Positions 1 through 6,431 of a stretch of 10,113 nt of DNA are shown here, piece by piece. The position numbers were made by a program, and so were the translations under genes. How positions within the stretch are numbered: position 1 is the stretch's first letter; every line of letters starts with the position of its first letter. The stretch covers positions 1 through 10,113 of the forward strand of contig JASHRK010000093.1 of the NCBI GenBank assembly GCA_030037405.1, given 5' to 3'. This stretch comes from Acidimicrobiales bacterium. Its GTDB lineage: Bacteria; Actinomycetota; Acidimicrobiia; Acidimicrobiales; Bog-793. Under the pieces are notes generated by a model. It was not told the DNA's origin. It saw only the letters and a list, made by a program, of their open reading frames with translations, and made no database searches.

Positions 1-29
1 TCCATATCCGCAAGTCTGGACGATTTTTC

Positions 30-1112
30 ATGACAGTGCAATCCAGAGCAGAAATCCTAACGAGAATGGGTTCGTACGTCGGCCATCCGCTGCTTGCCTA
101 CGTTACGGGCGATCGTCCGGGCCTCGAAACTCAGGTCAGCGCTGACCAGCTCGCACTCCTGCCACGCCACCTGACTGCCCTGGGACGACAGCAACACCTT
201 GGCCTCGTTCTCTACACTCGAGGAGGAGACACAAATGTGCCTTGGTCAGTCATTTCGGTTATTAGGCAATTTTGTGAGCGTCTCTCGGTATTGATTCCCT
301 GGGTCGCACACAGTGCAGGCACCCTGATGGCTCTCGGTGCTGATGAGATCCTGATGACGGCCTTTAGTACCGTCAGTCCAATAGATCCCACCGTTGCCAA
401 TTCGTTTAACCCGCAGGACCCTACGAATCCCGCTTCCCGATTACCAATAGCCGTGGAGGATGTACTCGCCTTCTTGGAGCTCGCAAAGGAGCACCTCGGC
501 GACAGTGGATACCAGCAAGAATTTGCCTTGTTAGCACAAATGGTCCATCCGCTGGCGCTCGGCAACGTATACCGCAGTATTAACCAGATCAGACAGCTCG
601 CTCGCAAGCTAATTCAGTCGCATCCGCCGGATCATACAGACGATGAGCTTAGTGCACTCACTACAAGACTTACTACTGAATTCTATTCTCATCAGCACTT
701 GATAGCGCGTTCTGAGGCCCGAGAGATTGGCCTTCCCGTAATAGACGCCGCCCCAGAGCTTGAAGGGCTTATGCAAGAGTATTATACGGAACTCAAGATG
801 GACCTGGAGTTACTCAGTCCGTTCAATCCTGCTGCCATTCTGAGAGCTGCAGGTGGTCTCGCCCCGGCAGCCACGCCCGTTGCCCCACCCGTCGGTATTC
901 CGGGGATACCAGCTACGGTGGCGGTACCAACACCTACTGCAACAGCTCCAGTCCAAATAGCGGTCGAACGAGCTTACTTGGAGACTATGACAACATGCGA
1001 TGCGTTCATCTCAACGGGAGCGATCGCAACTCAAACGATTCAGTCGCCAATGGGTCCGCAACAGGCAGTAGCATTCGACGTTCATTCGGAGAGATGGCAC
1101 CAGCTAGCTTGA
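30..1112 (+). CDS. SDH-family ClpP-fold serine protease
   Basis: Predicted cytoplasmic serine peptidase of the serine dehydrogenase proteinase (SDH_protease) family, a ClpP/SppA-like fold using a Ser-Asp-His triad. Seen in the 360-aa product: a Gly-Gly turn in YTRGGDTN (residues 62-69), expected to shape the oxyanion hole; the nucleophile motif HSAGT with Ser95; SPIDP with Asp119; and a SHQH segment (His221 or His223) before EAREIGLPV, the probable histidine. Residues about 271-310 are an Ala/Pro/Thr-rich linker, followed by a tail of about 50 residues that I do not recognise. No signal peptide or membrane helix is evident. The ATG at 30 lacks a clear ribosome site and its frame is open to the window edge, so the true start could lie upstream. 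Base composition is less GC-rich than the rest of the window, hinting at a separate origin. The substrate is unknown. Confidence 0.8.
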   Translation: MTVQSRAEILTRMGSYVGHPLLAYVTGDRPGLETQVSADQLALLPRHLTALGRQQHLGLVLYTRGGDTNVPWSVISVIRQFCERLSVLIPWVAHSAGTLMALGADEILMTAFSTVSPIDPTVANSFNPQDPTNPASRLPIAVEDVLAFLELAKEHLGDSGYQQEFALLAQMVHPLALGNVYRSINQIRQLARKLIQSHPPDHTDDELSALTTRLTTEFYSHQHLIARSEAREIGLPVIDAAPELEGLMQEYYTELKMDLELLSPFNPAAILRAAGGLAPAATPVAPPVGIPGIPATVAVPTPTATAPVQIAVERAYLETMTTCDAFISTGAIATQTIQSPMGPQQAVAFDVHSERWHQLA

Positions 1113-1339
1113 GGGATGCTCTACGCGCGATTCAACGTGGAACGGTGTCGGCTACCGGCGTGATCATAAATCCGGCTCTGCGCGAGCCGACGTTGAGCGG
1201 TGTGAGTACTGAGCCGGCTGATAGATCCATCCTTGAAGGATCGCCCGAAGTCAGGACCGGGCTCCTGGTCCTCGCGACGAGTGATGGTTACTGAGGGCGA
1301 CGAAGCCACCCCTTCGCTCAGTGAAACAGAGGAGGGCGG
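1113..1339. other. Non-coding interval, no recognised gene
   Basis: This interval lies between the protease stop and the IS110 remnant. Open frames on both strands show no recognisable protein and no convincing ribosome site. A short perfect hairpin, ATCCTT-G-AAGGAT, sits at 1229-1241 without a T-run. It may include decayed non-coding sequence downstream of the old IS110 transposase. Confidence 0.4.
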
Positions 1340-1636
1340 TCAAGGGCGAGCCGTAGGCGAGTAGTAGATGAGCGTGAGAAGCTCTCGAGCGGCGGCAACC
1401 CGGGCGATGTGCTTGCCTCGCCGCGTCGCGATGGCCGCACGAGACGAGATCCCATCTTGGTGATCTGACCCCTGTGGACTTTCTCGTCGGATCGGACTCG
1501 CGGTGGCGGGGGGACGTGAGGCCCGCCCAGGACGTGAGGTGGCGAGTACCCCGACGAACCGGGAGACGTCGCCGATCTCAACGACGAAGACGGCAGCGAG
1601 CACTGGGCCGATTCCTGGAATCTCCTGGAGTGCCCG
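1340..1636 (-). pseudogene. IS110-family transposase remnant (C-terminal part)
   Basis: Read on the minus strand, 1636 to about 1540 encodes RALQEIPGIGPVLAAVFVVE followed by IGDVSRF, the helix-hairpin-helix start of the Transposase_20 domain found in the C-terminal half of IS110/IS116/IS902 transposases. The family match then jumps to a second frame, which reads SDEKVHRGQITKMGSRLVR (the usual 'HRG-ITK-GSR-LR' block), and jumps back to the first frame for RGKHIARVAAARELLTLIYY (to about 1365). These blocks are in the correct family order but need at least two frameshifts, and the N-terminal DEDD catalytic half is absent. Sequence at 1637-1786 may be more of the same gene but is too decayed to assign. 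The element is inactive. I am confident of the family and less so of the exact ends. Confidence 0.75.
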
Positions 1637-1786
1637 GACACGCCCGCCGCTGCAACTGCGACGCGGGTGCTGACAGTGCTCTCTCGAAGGCCAAGTACGA
1701 GAACCTCAGCCAGGAGGCTTTCGATCGGCTCATCTCCATTGGAGCATCCAGCCCTGGTTTCGGAACCCACGAGCTTCGAGGTCGCA

Positions 1787-1981
1787 CTAGTCAGCGCGGA
1801 GGCTGCTTCTCGCTCCGACGGTGAAAAGGATGATTACGAGAAGCCCGATGAGGGACCAACCAACGACATTGACCTCATGTCCGTGGCTGCCGGCGACCAC
1901 TCCAGCAATGATGATCACGGCGACAAAGCCCACGAGGCCGAATCGATCCCGCCACGGGACGGGAGAACCGTGGTCTGCCAC
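1787..1981 (-). CDS. Small two-helix membrane protein, possibly a truncated gene
   Basis: A 64-aa frame on the minus strand (GTG start at 1981) with two hydrophobic stretches: residues about 14-32 (FGLVGFVAVIIIAGVVAG) and about 40-57 (VVGWSLIGLLVIILFTVG). They are separated by a short polar SHGHEVN loop and followed by a basic/polar tail, so it would be a helical hairpin in the membrane. No ribosome site precedes the GTG. The same frame stays open through ADRTAPRF right up to the IS256 left end at 2006, so this may be the 3' part of a longer gene cut by that IS. Two-helix proteins of this style are common in actinobacteria, but I cannot name a family or function. It could also be a remnant that is no longer expressed. 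Confidence 0.4.
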   Translation of the reverse strand: MADHGSPVPWRDRFGLVGFVAVIIIAGVVAGSHGHEVNVVGWSLIGLLVIILFTVGARSSLRAD

Positions 1982-2005
1982 AAAGCGGGGTGCCGTCCGA
2001 TCCGC

Positions 2006-2038
2006 GGTGTAAATAGACGGCGGGCGTAGGTTCCTTCC
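2006..2038 (+). repeat. IS256 left terminal inverted repeat
   Basis: This repeat pairs with 3389-3421 over 33 bases with 7 mismatches and no gap. Its inner end (TAGGTTCCTTCC, 2027-2038) also pairs with the transposase ribosome-binding region. It is a probable transposase binding site. Confidence 0.88.
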
Positions 2039-2068
2039 ACCACCTGCGAAGCAGAGGAAGGAGACCTA
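2027..2068 (+). promoter_or_regulatory. Hairpin masking the IS256 transposase ribosome site
   Basis: TAGGTTCCTTCC (2027-2038) is complementary to GGAAGGAGACCTA (2056-2068) along its whole length with a single bulged base, leaving a 17-nt loop. The right arm contains the GGAAGGAG ribosome site for the GTG at 2074. RNA entering from outside the element could fold this stem and hide the site, while RNA started inside the loop or right arm could not. That is a known strategy in other IS families (IS10, IS50); its role here is inferred from pairing alone. Confidence 0.6.
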
Positions 2069-2073
2069 CACCC

Positions 2074-3381
2074 GTGTCCACACGAGTATCACCCATCGAG
2101 CGCATCCGCGCCGAGATTGACGACCTGTTCGGCTCCGATCGGGAGCTGGGCGAGGTTCTCGAGGACGTGGCCCGTCTCGGGGTGCGGCTGTTGATGCAGA
2201 CCGCCATCGAGGCCGAGGTCACCGAGTTTCTCGGCCGCGAGCGCTACTCCCATCGCGAGCGGGTCCGGGCCGGCTCGCGTAATGGGCATTGCCCGACCAC
2301 GATCAAGACCACGACCGGGCCGGTCACGATCGACCGGCCCAAGCTGCGCGGCACCGACGAGTCCTTCGCCTCCCGGCTGCTCGGCATCGGGGTGTGCCGC
2401 ACCAATGCGCTCGAGAGCCTCGTGATCGCCGGGTTCGTGCGGGGCCTGTCGGTGCGTGACGTCGAGGCGGCTTTGGCCGACGCCCTCGGAGCGGAGGCCA
2501 CCTTGTCGAAGTCGACCGTCAGCCGGGTGTGCGAGGCGATCAAGGACGAGTTCGACACCTGGAAGATCCGCGACCTCTCCGAGGTGGCCTTGGAGTACCT
2601 GTTCTTGGACGGGTCGCACTTCCGTATGCACGAGGGCGCCCGGGCCGAGCCGGTGCTCGCCGCCTGGGGGATCACCACCGAGGGACGGCCGGTGCTGGTC
2701 GGTCTCGAGCCGGGCGCCAGTGAGTCCACCGATTCCTGGAAGGGCTTCTTGGACGGCATGGTCGCTCGCGGGCTGCGGGCTCCGTTGCTGGTCGTCTCCG
2801 ACGGGGCAGCCGGCTTGATCGCAGCGGTGGAGCTCGTGTTCCCGCACTCGCTGCGCCAAAGGTGTGCGATCCACCGAGGGCGAAACATTCTCGCCAAGGT
2901 CCCCGTCGAGCACCAAGGCGAGGTGAAGGCCGCCTACTGGGCGATCTTCGACCCGACCGGGGAGCCGTCCGGTGAGCGCTCGATCGCCGTGGCCAGAGCG
3001 CGTGCCGCCGAGTTCTCCGCCACCTTCGGGCGACGCTTCCCCGCAGCCGTAGCGTGCTTGAACGACGACCTCGCCAGCTTGTTCAGCTACCTACGCTTCC
3101 CTCTCGAGCATCACAAGCGGATCCGCCACTCCAACTTCATCGAGCGCACCTTCGGCGAGACACGCCGCCGAGTGAAGGTCATCGGCCGCCTACCGGGCGA
3201 ACGCTCGTGTCTCTCGCTCGTCTGGGCCGTGCTCGACCGTGCCAGCCGTGGATGGCGAGGCGTCACGATGAACCCGGCGACGGTCCGCCAGCTCCAACAG
3301 CTACGCCACCAACTCTTCCAAGCCGAACCCGACAAGGAGGTCACAACCAACACCAACCAGACCGTCACAGCCGCGGCGTAA
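2074..3381 (+). CDS. IS256-family (mutator-type) transposase
   Basis: A 435-aa DDE transposase that cuts and rejoins the ends of its own IS. The N-terminal part (about 1-75) is helical and ends in the typical RAGSRNGHCPTTIKTTTGPV segment. The catalytic acids fit the family: Asp179 in YLFLDGSHFR, Asp243 in LLVVSDGAAGL and Glu357 in SNFIERTFGETRRR. The characteristic C-x2-H pair lies in RQRCAIHRGRN (Cys264, His267). Length is normal (about 400-430 aa) and there is no frameshift, so the gene looks intact and possibly active. The GTG start is supported by GGAAGGAG (2056-2063) ten bases upstream. Translation may be limited by the hairpin that contains this site. The last 20 residues are polar and low-complexity. 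Confidence 0.95.
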   Translation: MSTRVSPIERIRAEIDDLFGSDRELGEVLEDVARLGVRLLMQTAIEAEVTEFLGRERYSHRERVRAGSRNGHCPTTIKTTTGPVTIDRPKLRGTDESFASRLLGIGVCRTNALESLVIAGFVRGLSVRDVEAALADALGAEATLSKSTVSRVCEAIKDEFDTWKIRDLSEVALEYLFLDGSHFRMHEGARAEPVLAAWGITTEGRPVLVGLEPGASESTDSWKGFLDGMVARGLRAPLLVVSDGAAGLIAAVELVFPHSLRQRCAIHRGRNILAKVPVEHQGEVKAAYWAIFDPTGEPSGERSIAVARARAAEFSATFGRRFPAAVACLNDDLASLFSYLRFPLEHHKRIRHSNFIERTFGETRRRVKVIGRLPGERSCLSLVWAVLDRASRGWRGVTMNPATVRQLQQLRHQLFQAEPDKEVTTNTNQTVTAAA

Positions 3382-3388
3382 CATCATC

Positions 3389-3421
3389 GAAAGGAGCCTG
3401 CGCCCGTCACCGATTTACACC
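3389..3421 (-). repeat. IS256 right terminal inverted repeat
   Basis: This is the inverted partner of 2006-2038. It begins seven bases after the transposase stop and ends ATTTACACC at 3421. A similar direct sequence, GAAGGAGACCTACACCCGT, lies at 2057-2075 over the ribosome site, so the left end may carry an extra internal transposase-binding site. Confidence 0.88.
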
Positions 3422-3673
3422 GGAACTGGGACGCCACCCAAAGCGGCGAGTCTCTGCTCGATCCGCCATCCCACTTGTTCTGCAGCCGCGACACGCCCAT
3501 TGAAGTTTTGGCCTCCAGGACGATCCGAACACGAAGCAGATCGCAACCATCATCACAGAGAAGGTGACCGCTATACGAGCACCTCCACAGTGAGGGCAGG
3601 CGCCAGCTTCGAGAGGCGGAAGCGGGTAACTGCGTCGTCCCCATCGCCAGAGCATCGTCCTCCATGCTCGCAC
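3422..3673 (-). pseudogene. CxxC...CxxC (zinc-ribbon-like) ORF cut by IS256
   Basis: A minus-strand frame from ATG 3673 runs into the IS256 right end at 3421 and stops only inside the IS (3407). Its host-derived part encodes about 84 residues with CPHCGG (Cys26, Cys29) and WACRGC (about 60-65), a spacing suited to one four-cysteine zinc site. The sequence between the pairs is unusually hydrophobic. The 3' end is therefore replaced by IS sequence. The frame of its last host codon (3424-3422) and that of the membrane ORF across the IS (2005-2003) are compatible, so both could be parts of one gene family. I do not recognise the protein and no ribosome site is clear. A frameshifted older gene is an alternative. 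Confidence 0.33.
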
Positions 3674-3997
3674 GGCGGTAGATTCACTGCGTGGATGTCA
3701 CATGCCAAGGAGTGCTTCGCGACTCCCTGACGGATCCCTTGGAGTGCTCACTTGGCGACGAGTGTCAGGCACTGCACCTCAAGGACCAGCAAGATGTGTA
3801 CCGCCGTGCTCACCGAAATAGGCCACCCGACTGGCTCGTCGACGAAGAGACGTTGATCTAGCGGGGCGTTCGTTCGGAAGCGCTGGATGGGAGCGTGAAC
3901 CGAGCGGGAGGTTGGTCCTAGGTACCCAGGTAGCCCTGGCACCGCTCGAGCGGGCCTGGACTGGCCGACGAGGCATGCGCTCCATTGACGAAGCTGA
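3674..3997. other. No recognisable gene
   Basis: Frames on both strands are short, of low-complexity Arg/Ser-rich shadow type, and lack ribosome sites or known motifs. The right-hand part (about 3957-3997) may be decayed upstream sequence of the cyclase/ATPase-like remnant that follows: one frame reads GLADEACAPLTKL before the match continues in another frame. Confidence 0.4.
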
Positions 3998-4505
3998 GAG
4001 ATCGTCGAGGCCGTCGCCCTGGCCACGAGAGCCGCCGATCCTCAGGCGGTCATGCCGTCTCTCGCACGCCTTGCCCACATCTCCTGCGAAGTCGGCGACC
4101 GTGAACGAGCAGCCGCTCTCGTGGCGGACTACCCGCGCGGCCTTCGACGCAAGAGGCGAGCTCGGGAATGCGGTTTCATCGGCCCACACGCTCTCGTGGA
4201 CGCTTACCGCTCTCGGACGCGGAGACGAACTGGCAGCAGCACTGCGCCGGTTTGACACGCCTTGGGCGCTCGCCGCGGTTGCCTACTGTGAGGGAGCGCC
4301 ACTCGCGGCAGCCGAAATCCTCGCCGAGATGGGGGCCGTCGCTGAGGAGGCCTACGCTCGGTTAGCAGCGTCGCGAGCCGCCGCTAACCGAGGTGGACCC
4401 GTCATAGCCGACGCGCAGCTGCAGCGTGCACTCGCGTTCTACCGCGCCGTAGGAGCGACGCGGTACGTAGCTGAAGGGGAGACTCTACTGGCGGCGCCCG
4501 CATGA
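3998..4505 (+). pseudogene. C-terminal remnant of a cyclase/AAA-ATPase-type regulator
   Basis: Two frames join into one helical-repeat protein tail. The first (3998 to about 4135) reads EIVEAVALATRAADPQAVMP and then SLARLAHISCEVGDRERAAALVAD. The second (about 4135-4505) reads AAFDARGELGNAVSSAHTLSWTLTALGRGDELAAAL, then PWALAAVAYCEGAPLAAAEI, EEAYARLAASRAA and finally RALAFYRAVGATRYVAEGETLLAAPA. The ending 'RALAFYR-VGAT-YV-EGE-LL' preceded by 'EAYARL-A' is what I recall from the TPR-like C-terminus of large actinobacterial adenylate/guanylate-cyclase-domain and LuxR-type ATPase proteins. The cyclase and ATPase domains are absent, and a frameshift near 4135 plus an in-frame TGA at 3995 show decay. 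I am fairly confident it is a pseudogene fragment and only moderately of the family. Confidence 0.6.
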
Positions 4506-4554
4506 TCGTCCCCAGTGAACGGGGGCGAAGGCCCGGGCGGGTCCGCCTCGAGCG

Positions 4555-5235
4555 TTATCGGGCTGGACGGATCTGGGCGAAAATCGGGTGTTGGCCGAAC
4601 CAGCCAGGGATGCTCCGAGTCAGTCGCGTCGAGCCACGGAGCACGATGCGCCCGTCGGCCAGGGTGTCAGCGAAGTCGGCATCGCCCATCCAGACTTCGG
4701 TGAGGGCGCGTAGGTCGGCTTCGATGGTCACGTCGACCTCTCTTCCCGGGTCGACCAGGCACAGGTCGACGTCGTGCGCGTCGACAACGAGCCAGTAGAA
4801 ACGCCGCTTGGCGGGAACACTCGGGAAGACGAACTGGATCGTGGCCGGCTGTTCGCCCAGTCCGCCCGGTTGGAGGTTCCGGCGGACGTCCCACAGAAGG
4901 AGGCCCGGATCGAGCTCGTCGGCCCGGTAGTCGGTACGGACCCAACGCTGGCCCCACTCACCGAGACCGAGGATCACCGGGAACAGGTCCCGGCCGGCGT
5001 CGGTCAAGCGATAGGAGATGACGCCATCCGAAACCTCACGCTCGACGATCTCGGCTCGCTCTAAGTCCTTGAGTCGTTTGGAGAGCAACGCCGGTGAGCA
5101 TGCTGGAACCCCACGGTGGATCTCGTTGAACCGAGTGCTGCCCACTAGAAGCTCCCGCAGGATCAGCGGCGTCCAGCGCTGGCATATCACCTCGGCCGCC
5201 TTGGACACCGGACAGAACTGGCCGTATCCCTCCAT
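4555..5235 (-). CDS. HxlR-family regulator with SCP2-like C-terminal region
   Basis: A 226-aa winged-helix transcription factor. Residues about 8-100 match HxlR regulators: FCPVSKAAEVICQRWTPLIL then RELLVGSTRFNEI (helix-turn-helix), ALLSKRLKDLERAEIV (recognition helix), a short wing (REVSDGVISYRLTDAG), then the dimer helix LGLGEWGQRWV. Cys8 sits where redox-sensing members such as YodB have their sensor cysteine, but this cysteine is also common in non-sensing members. Residues about 130-215 (FVFPSVPAKRRFYWLVVDAH, then DVTIEADLRALTEVWMGD and LADGRIVLRGS) resemble an SCP2-type lipid/ligand-binding fold, a recurrent HxlR extension, so it may bind a hydrophobic effector. The frame is open to 5403, but I chose ATG 5235 because the family begins just before the 'CPV' motif; the upstream residues are atypical. 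It is divergent from the methyltransferase, which it probably controls along with itself. Confidence 0.88.
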   Translation of the reverse strand: MEGYGQFCPVSKAAEVICQRWTPLILRELLVGSTRFNEIHRGVPACSPALLSKRLKDLERAEIVEREVSDGVISYRLTDAGRDLFPVILGLGEWGQRWVRTDYRADELDPGLLLWDVRRNLQPGGLGEQPATIQFVFPSVPAKRRFYWLVVDAHDVDLCLVDPGREVDVTIEADLRALTEVWMGDADFADTLADGRIVLRGSTRLTRSIPGWFGQHPIFAQIRPAR

Positions 5236-5381
5236 CGCCTCGACCCTAGCGCAGCGCTTCAGTTTTTGTACTAGCGCTGGTCTCGTCGGCGTCCGATACT
5301 GAACATGAGAACCAGCGTCACTCGACAGTTGTAGGTCGAGGTCGACGAGCTCAGTTCGACAGCCGCACAAGGAGAAACGAC
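5236..5381. promoter_or_regulatory. Shared divergent promoter region with candidate HxlR operator
   Basis: This 146-bp spacer separates the HxlR gene from the methyltransferase. It contains an inverted repeat CGCTGGT (5275-5281) / ACCAGCG (5311-5317), extendable on the inner side to CTC/GAG with one bulge. It also holds a T-run followed by TACTAG (about 5264-5274), and AGCGCT occurs both at 5253-5258 and 5273-5278 next to the regulator start. These are plausible operator elements for a dimeric HxlR protein; no promoter boxes can be fixed with confidence. AAGGAG (5369-5374), eight bases upstream of GTG 5382, is a good ribosome site for the methyltransferase. Confidence 0.5.
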
Positions 5382-6212
5382 GTGGCCGTACTCGAAGACC
5401 CATTGGATGCCGAGCTCAAGGCCCGACACCGAGCGATGTGGGCAATGGGCGACTACCCGGCCGTGGCCGCCGACGTCATCCCCGATCTTGGGTCGGTGCT
5501 GATCAAGGCCTGCAGCATCAAGCGAGACGATACGGTGCTCGACGTCGCCTGCGGGTCGGGCAACGCCGCCATCCCTGCCGCGTTGCGCGGTGCGCACGTC
5601 ACGGCCTGCGACCTCACTCCGGCGCTGCTCGAAGCGGGCCGGCTGGTAGCCGCGTCAGCGGGTGCCGAGATCTCCTGGCAGGAGGGTGACGCCGAAGCGC
5701 TGCCGTTCGGCGACACCACCTTCGACGTCGTCGTGTCCTGTGTCGGGGTCATGTTCGCCCCTCACCACCGGGCCAGCGCCGACGAGCTGATCCGAGTCTG
5801 CCGTCCGGGAGGCACGATCGGTCTGGTGAACTGGACCCCCGACGGCTTCGTCGGCCAGATGTTCGCCACCATGAAGCCCTACTCCCCGCCTCCACCGCCC
5901 GGCGCCCAGCCACCACCGCTGTGGGGTGACGAGGACCACGTCCGCGCCCTCCTCGGTAGCCGAGTGACCGACGTCCTGACCTCCCGTCAGACGGTCACCG
6001 TAGACCGCTTCGAGTCACCCGACGCGTTTCGGAACTACTTCAAGGCCAACTACGGTCCGACGGTGTCCACCTACCGGAGCGTCGCCAACGAGCCCCACCG
6101 GGTCACCGAGCTCGACCGTGACCTCAGCGAGCTGGCTCGACGACACGATCGGGGCGGGACGACGACGATCATGGATTGGGAGTACCTGCTGCTGACCGCC
6201 CGGGTCGTCTAA
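5382..6212 (+). CDS. Class I SAM-dependent methyltransferase
   Basis: A 276-aa soluble methyltransferase of the Methyltransf_11/UbiE-like type, transferring a methyl group from S-adenosylmethionine. Motifs in order: motif I VLDVACGSGNAAIPAA (52-67) for SAM binding; motif II HVTACDLTPALLEAGR with acidic Asp77 for the ribose; GDAEALPF (102-109), the adenine-contacting loop; FDVVVSCVGVMFAPHH (114-129); and ELIRVCRPGGTIGLVNWTP (135-153). A Pro-rich stretch PYSPPPPPGAQPPPLWGDED (about 165-184) is typical of the lid region in these enzymes. The C-terminal part about 200-276 should set substrate choice, and nothing in it reveals the substrate. The GTG start has a strong ribosome site (AAGGAG). The divergent HxlR regulator suggests induction by a small molecule, perhaps the substrate. 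A detoxification or secondary-metabolite role is possible but unproven. Confidence 0.85.
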   Translation: MAVLEDPLDAELKARHRAMWAMGDYPAVAADVIPDLGSVLIKACSIKRDDTVLDVACGSGNAAIPAALRGAHVTACDLTPALLEAGRLVAASAGAEISWQEGDAEALPFGDTTFDVVVSCVGVMFAPHHRASADELIRVCRPGGTIGLVNWTPDGFVGQMFATMKPYSPPPPPGAQPPPLWGDEDHVRALLGSRVTDVLTSRQTVTVDRFESPDAFRNYFKANYGPTVSTYRSVANEPHRVTELDRDLSELARRHDRGGTTTIMDWEYLLLTARVV

Positions 6213-6258
6213 CTAACTAACGAAGGGATCACTCAGGCAGGCTGATGGAGCAGTCTGC
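6213..6258. other. Short spacer at the IS21 left junction
   Basis: This spacer lies between the methyltransferase stop and the IS21 left end. It starts with a CTAA tandem repeat across the stop codon (about 6209-6221). GGCTGA (6240-6245) pairs with TCAGCC (6261-6266), the latter inside the IS, forming a possible hairpin across the junction with no T-run. No piece of the IS630-like gene seen at the right junction is present here. Confidence 0.35.
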
Positions 6259-6266
6259 TGTCAGCC

Positions 6267-6358
6267 GTCACGAAATTCCCTGATTGACGCGTTTTTCCGT
6301 CACGTAATTCCCTAACCCGCTGTCACGGAATTCCCTCGGTCCCGTCACGGAATTCCCT
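6267..6358 (+). repeat. IS21 left-end array of four 15-bp repeats
   Basis: There are four copies of GTCACGNAATTCCCT at 6267-6281, 6299-6313, 6322-6336 and 6344-6358. The third and fourth are identical (GTCACGGAATTCCCT); the outer copies vary at one base. Copy starts are 32, 23 and 22 bases apart, so the inner three lie about two helical turns from each other. These are probable IstA binding sites. Confidence 0.9.
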
Positions 6359-6402
6359 GAGCAGAGGGCATCCCTCGCACCGGCTGCAGGTCGGGTGAGC
6401 AT

Positions 6403-6428
6403 CCCTCCAGTCGCTGAGACGAGGAGGG
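6403..6428 (+). promoter_or_regulatory. istA ribosome site with possible masking stem
   Basis: GAGGAGGG (6421-6428) lies close upstream of GTG 6432. CCCTCC (6403-6408) can pair perfectly with GGAGGG (6423-6428) around a 14-nt loop. A direct repeat GCATCCCTC (6368-6376 and 6399-6407) supplies an alternative left arm. The stem is short, so an effect on translation is only suggested. Confidence 0.4.
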
Positions 6429-6431
6429 CAA

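Larger units (their letters stand above)
2006..3421 (+). mobile_element. IS256-family insertion sequence
   Basis: A 1416-bp element with one transposase gene, bounded by 33-bp imperfect inverted repeats (26 of 33 positions match, no gaps) whose outer nine bases GGTGTAAAT are identical. Size and single-ORF layout fit IS256. The 8-9 bp target duplication expected of this family is not visible: the left flank ends CGATCCGC and the right flank begins GGAACTGG. Absence of the duplication suggests recombination between IS copies or a flanking deletion after insertion. Confidence 0.9.

Noticed and set aside
995..1294. 99-aa plus-strand frame overlapping the protease end
   Set aside because: Mostly out-of-frame translation of the protease C-terminus plus non-coding sequence; no ribosome site or known motif.
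2089..2916. Long minus-strand open frames opposite the IS256 transposase
   Set aside because: Shadow frames of a high-GC gene; the plus-strand transposase has all catalytic motifs and a ribosome site.
3912..3997. Treating the 197-aa frame from 3912 as an intact gene
   Set aside because: Family-like sequence upstream of about 4135 is in a different frame, so the N-terminal third of this frame is not real protein.
5236..5403. 56-residue N-terminal extension of the HxlR protein
   Set aside because: It would run through the shared promoter and into the methyltransferase start, and HxlR proteins begin just before the CPV motif.
6240..6266. Rho-independent terminator for the methyltransferase
   Set aside because: The stem is short, has no T-run and uses bases of the IS21 end; it may be coincidental.
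6267..6358. CRISPR-like or regulatory direct repeat array
   Set aside because: Repeats are 15 bp with 7-17 bp gaps and recur inverted at 9465-9503, so they are IS21 terminal sites.
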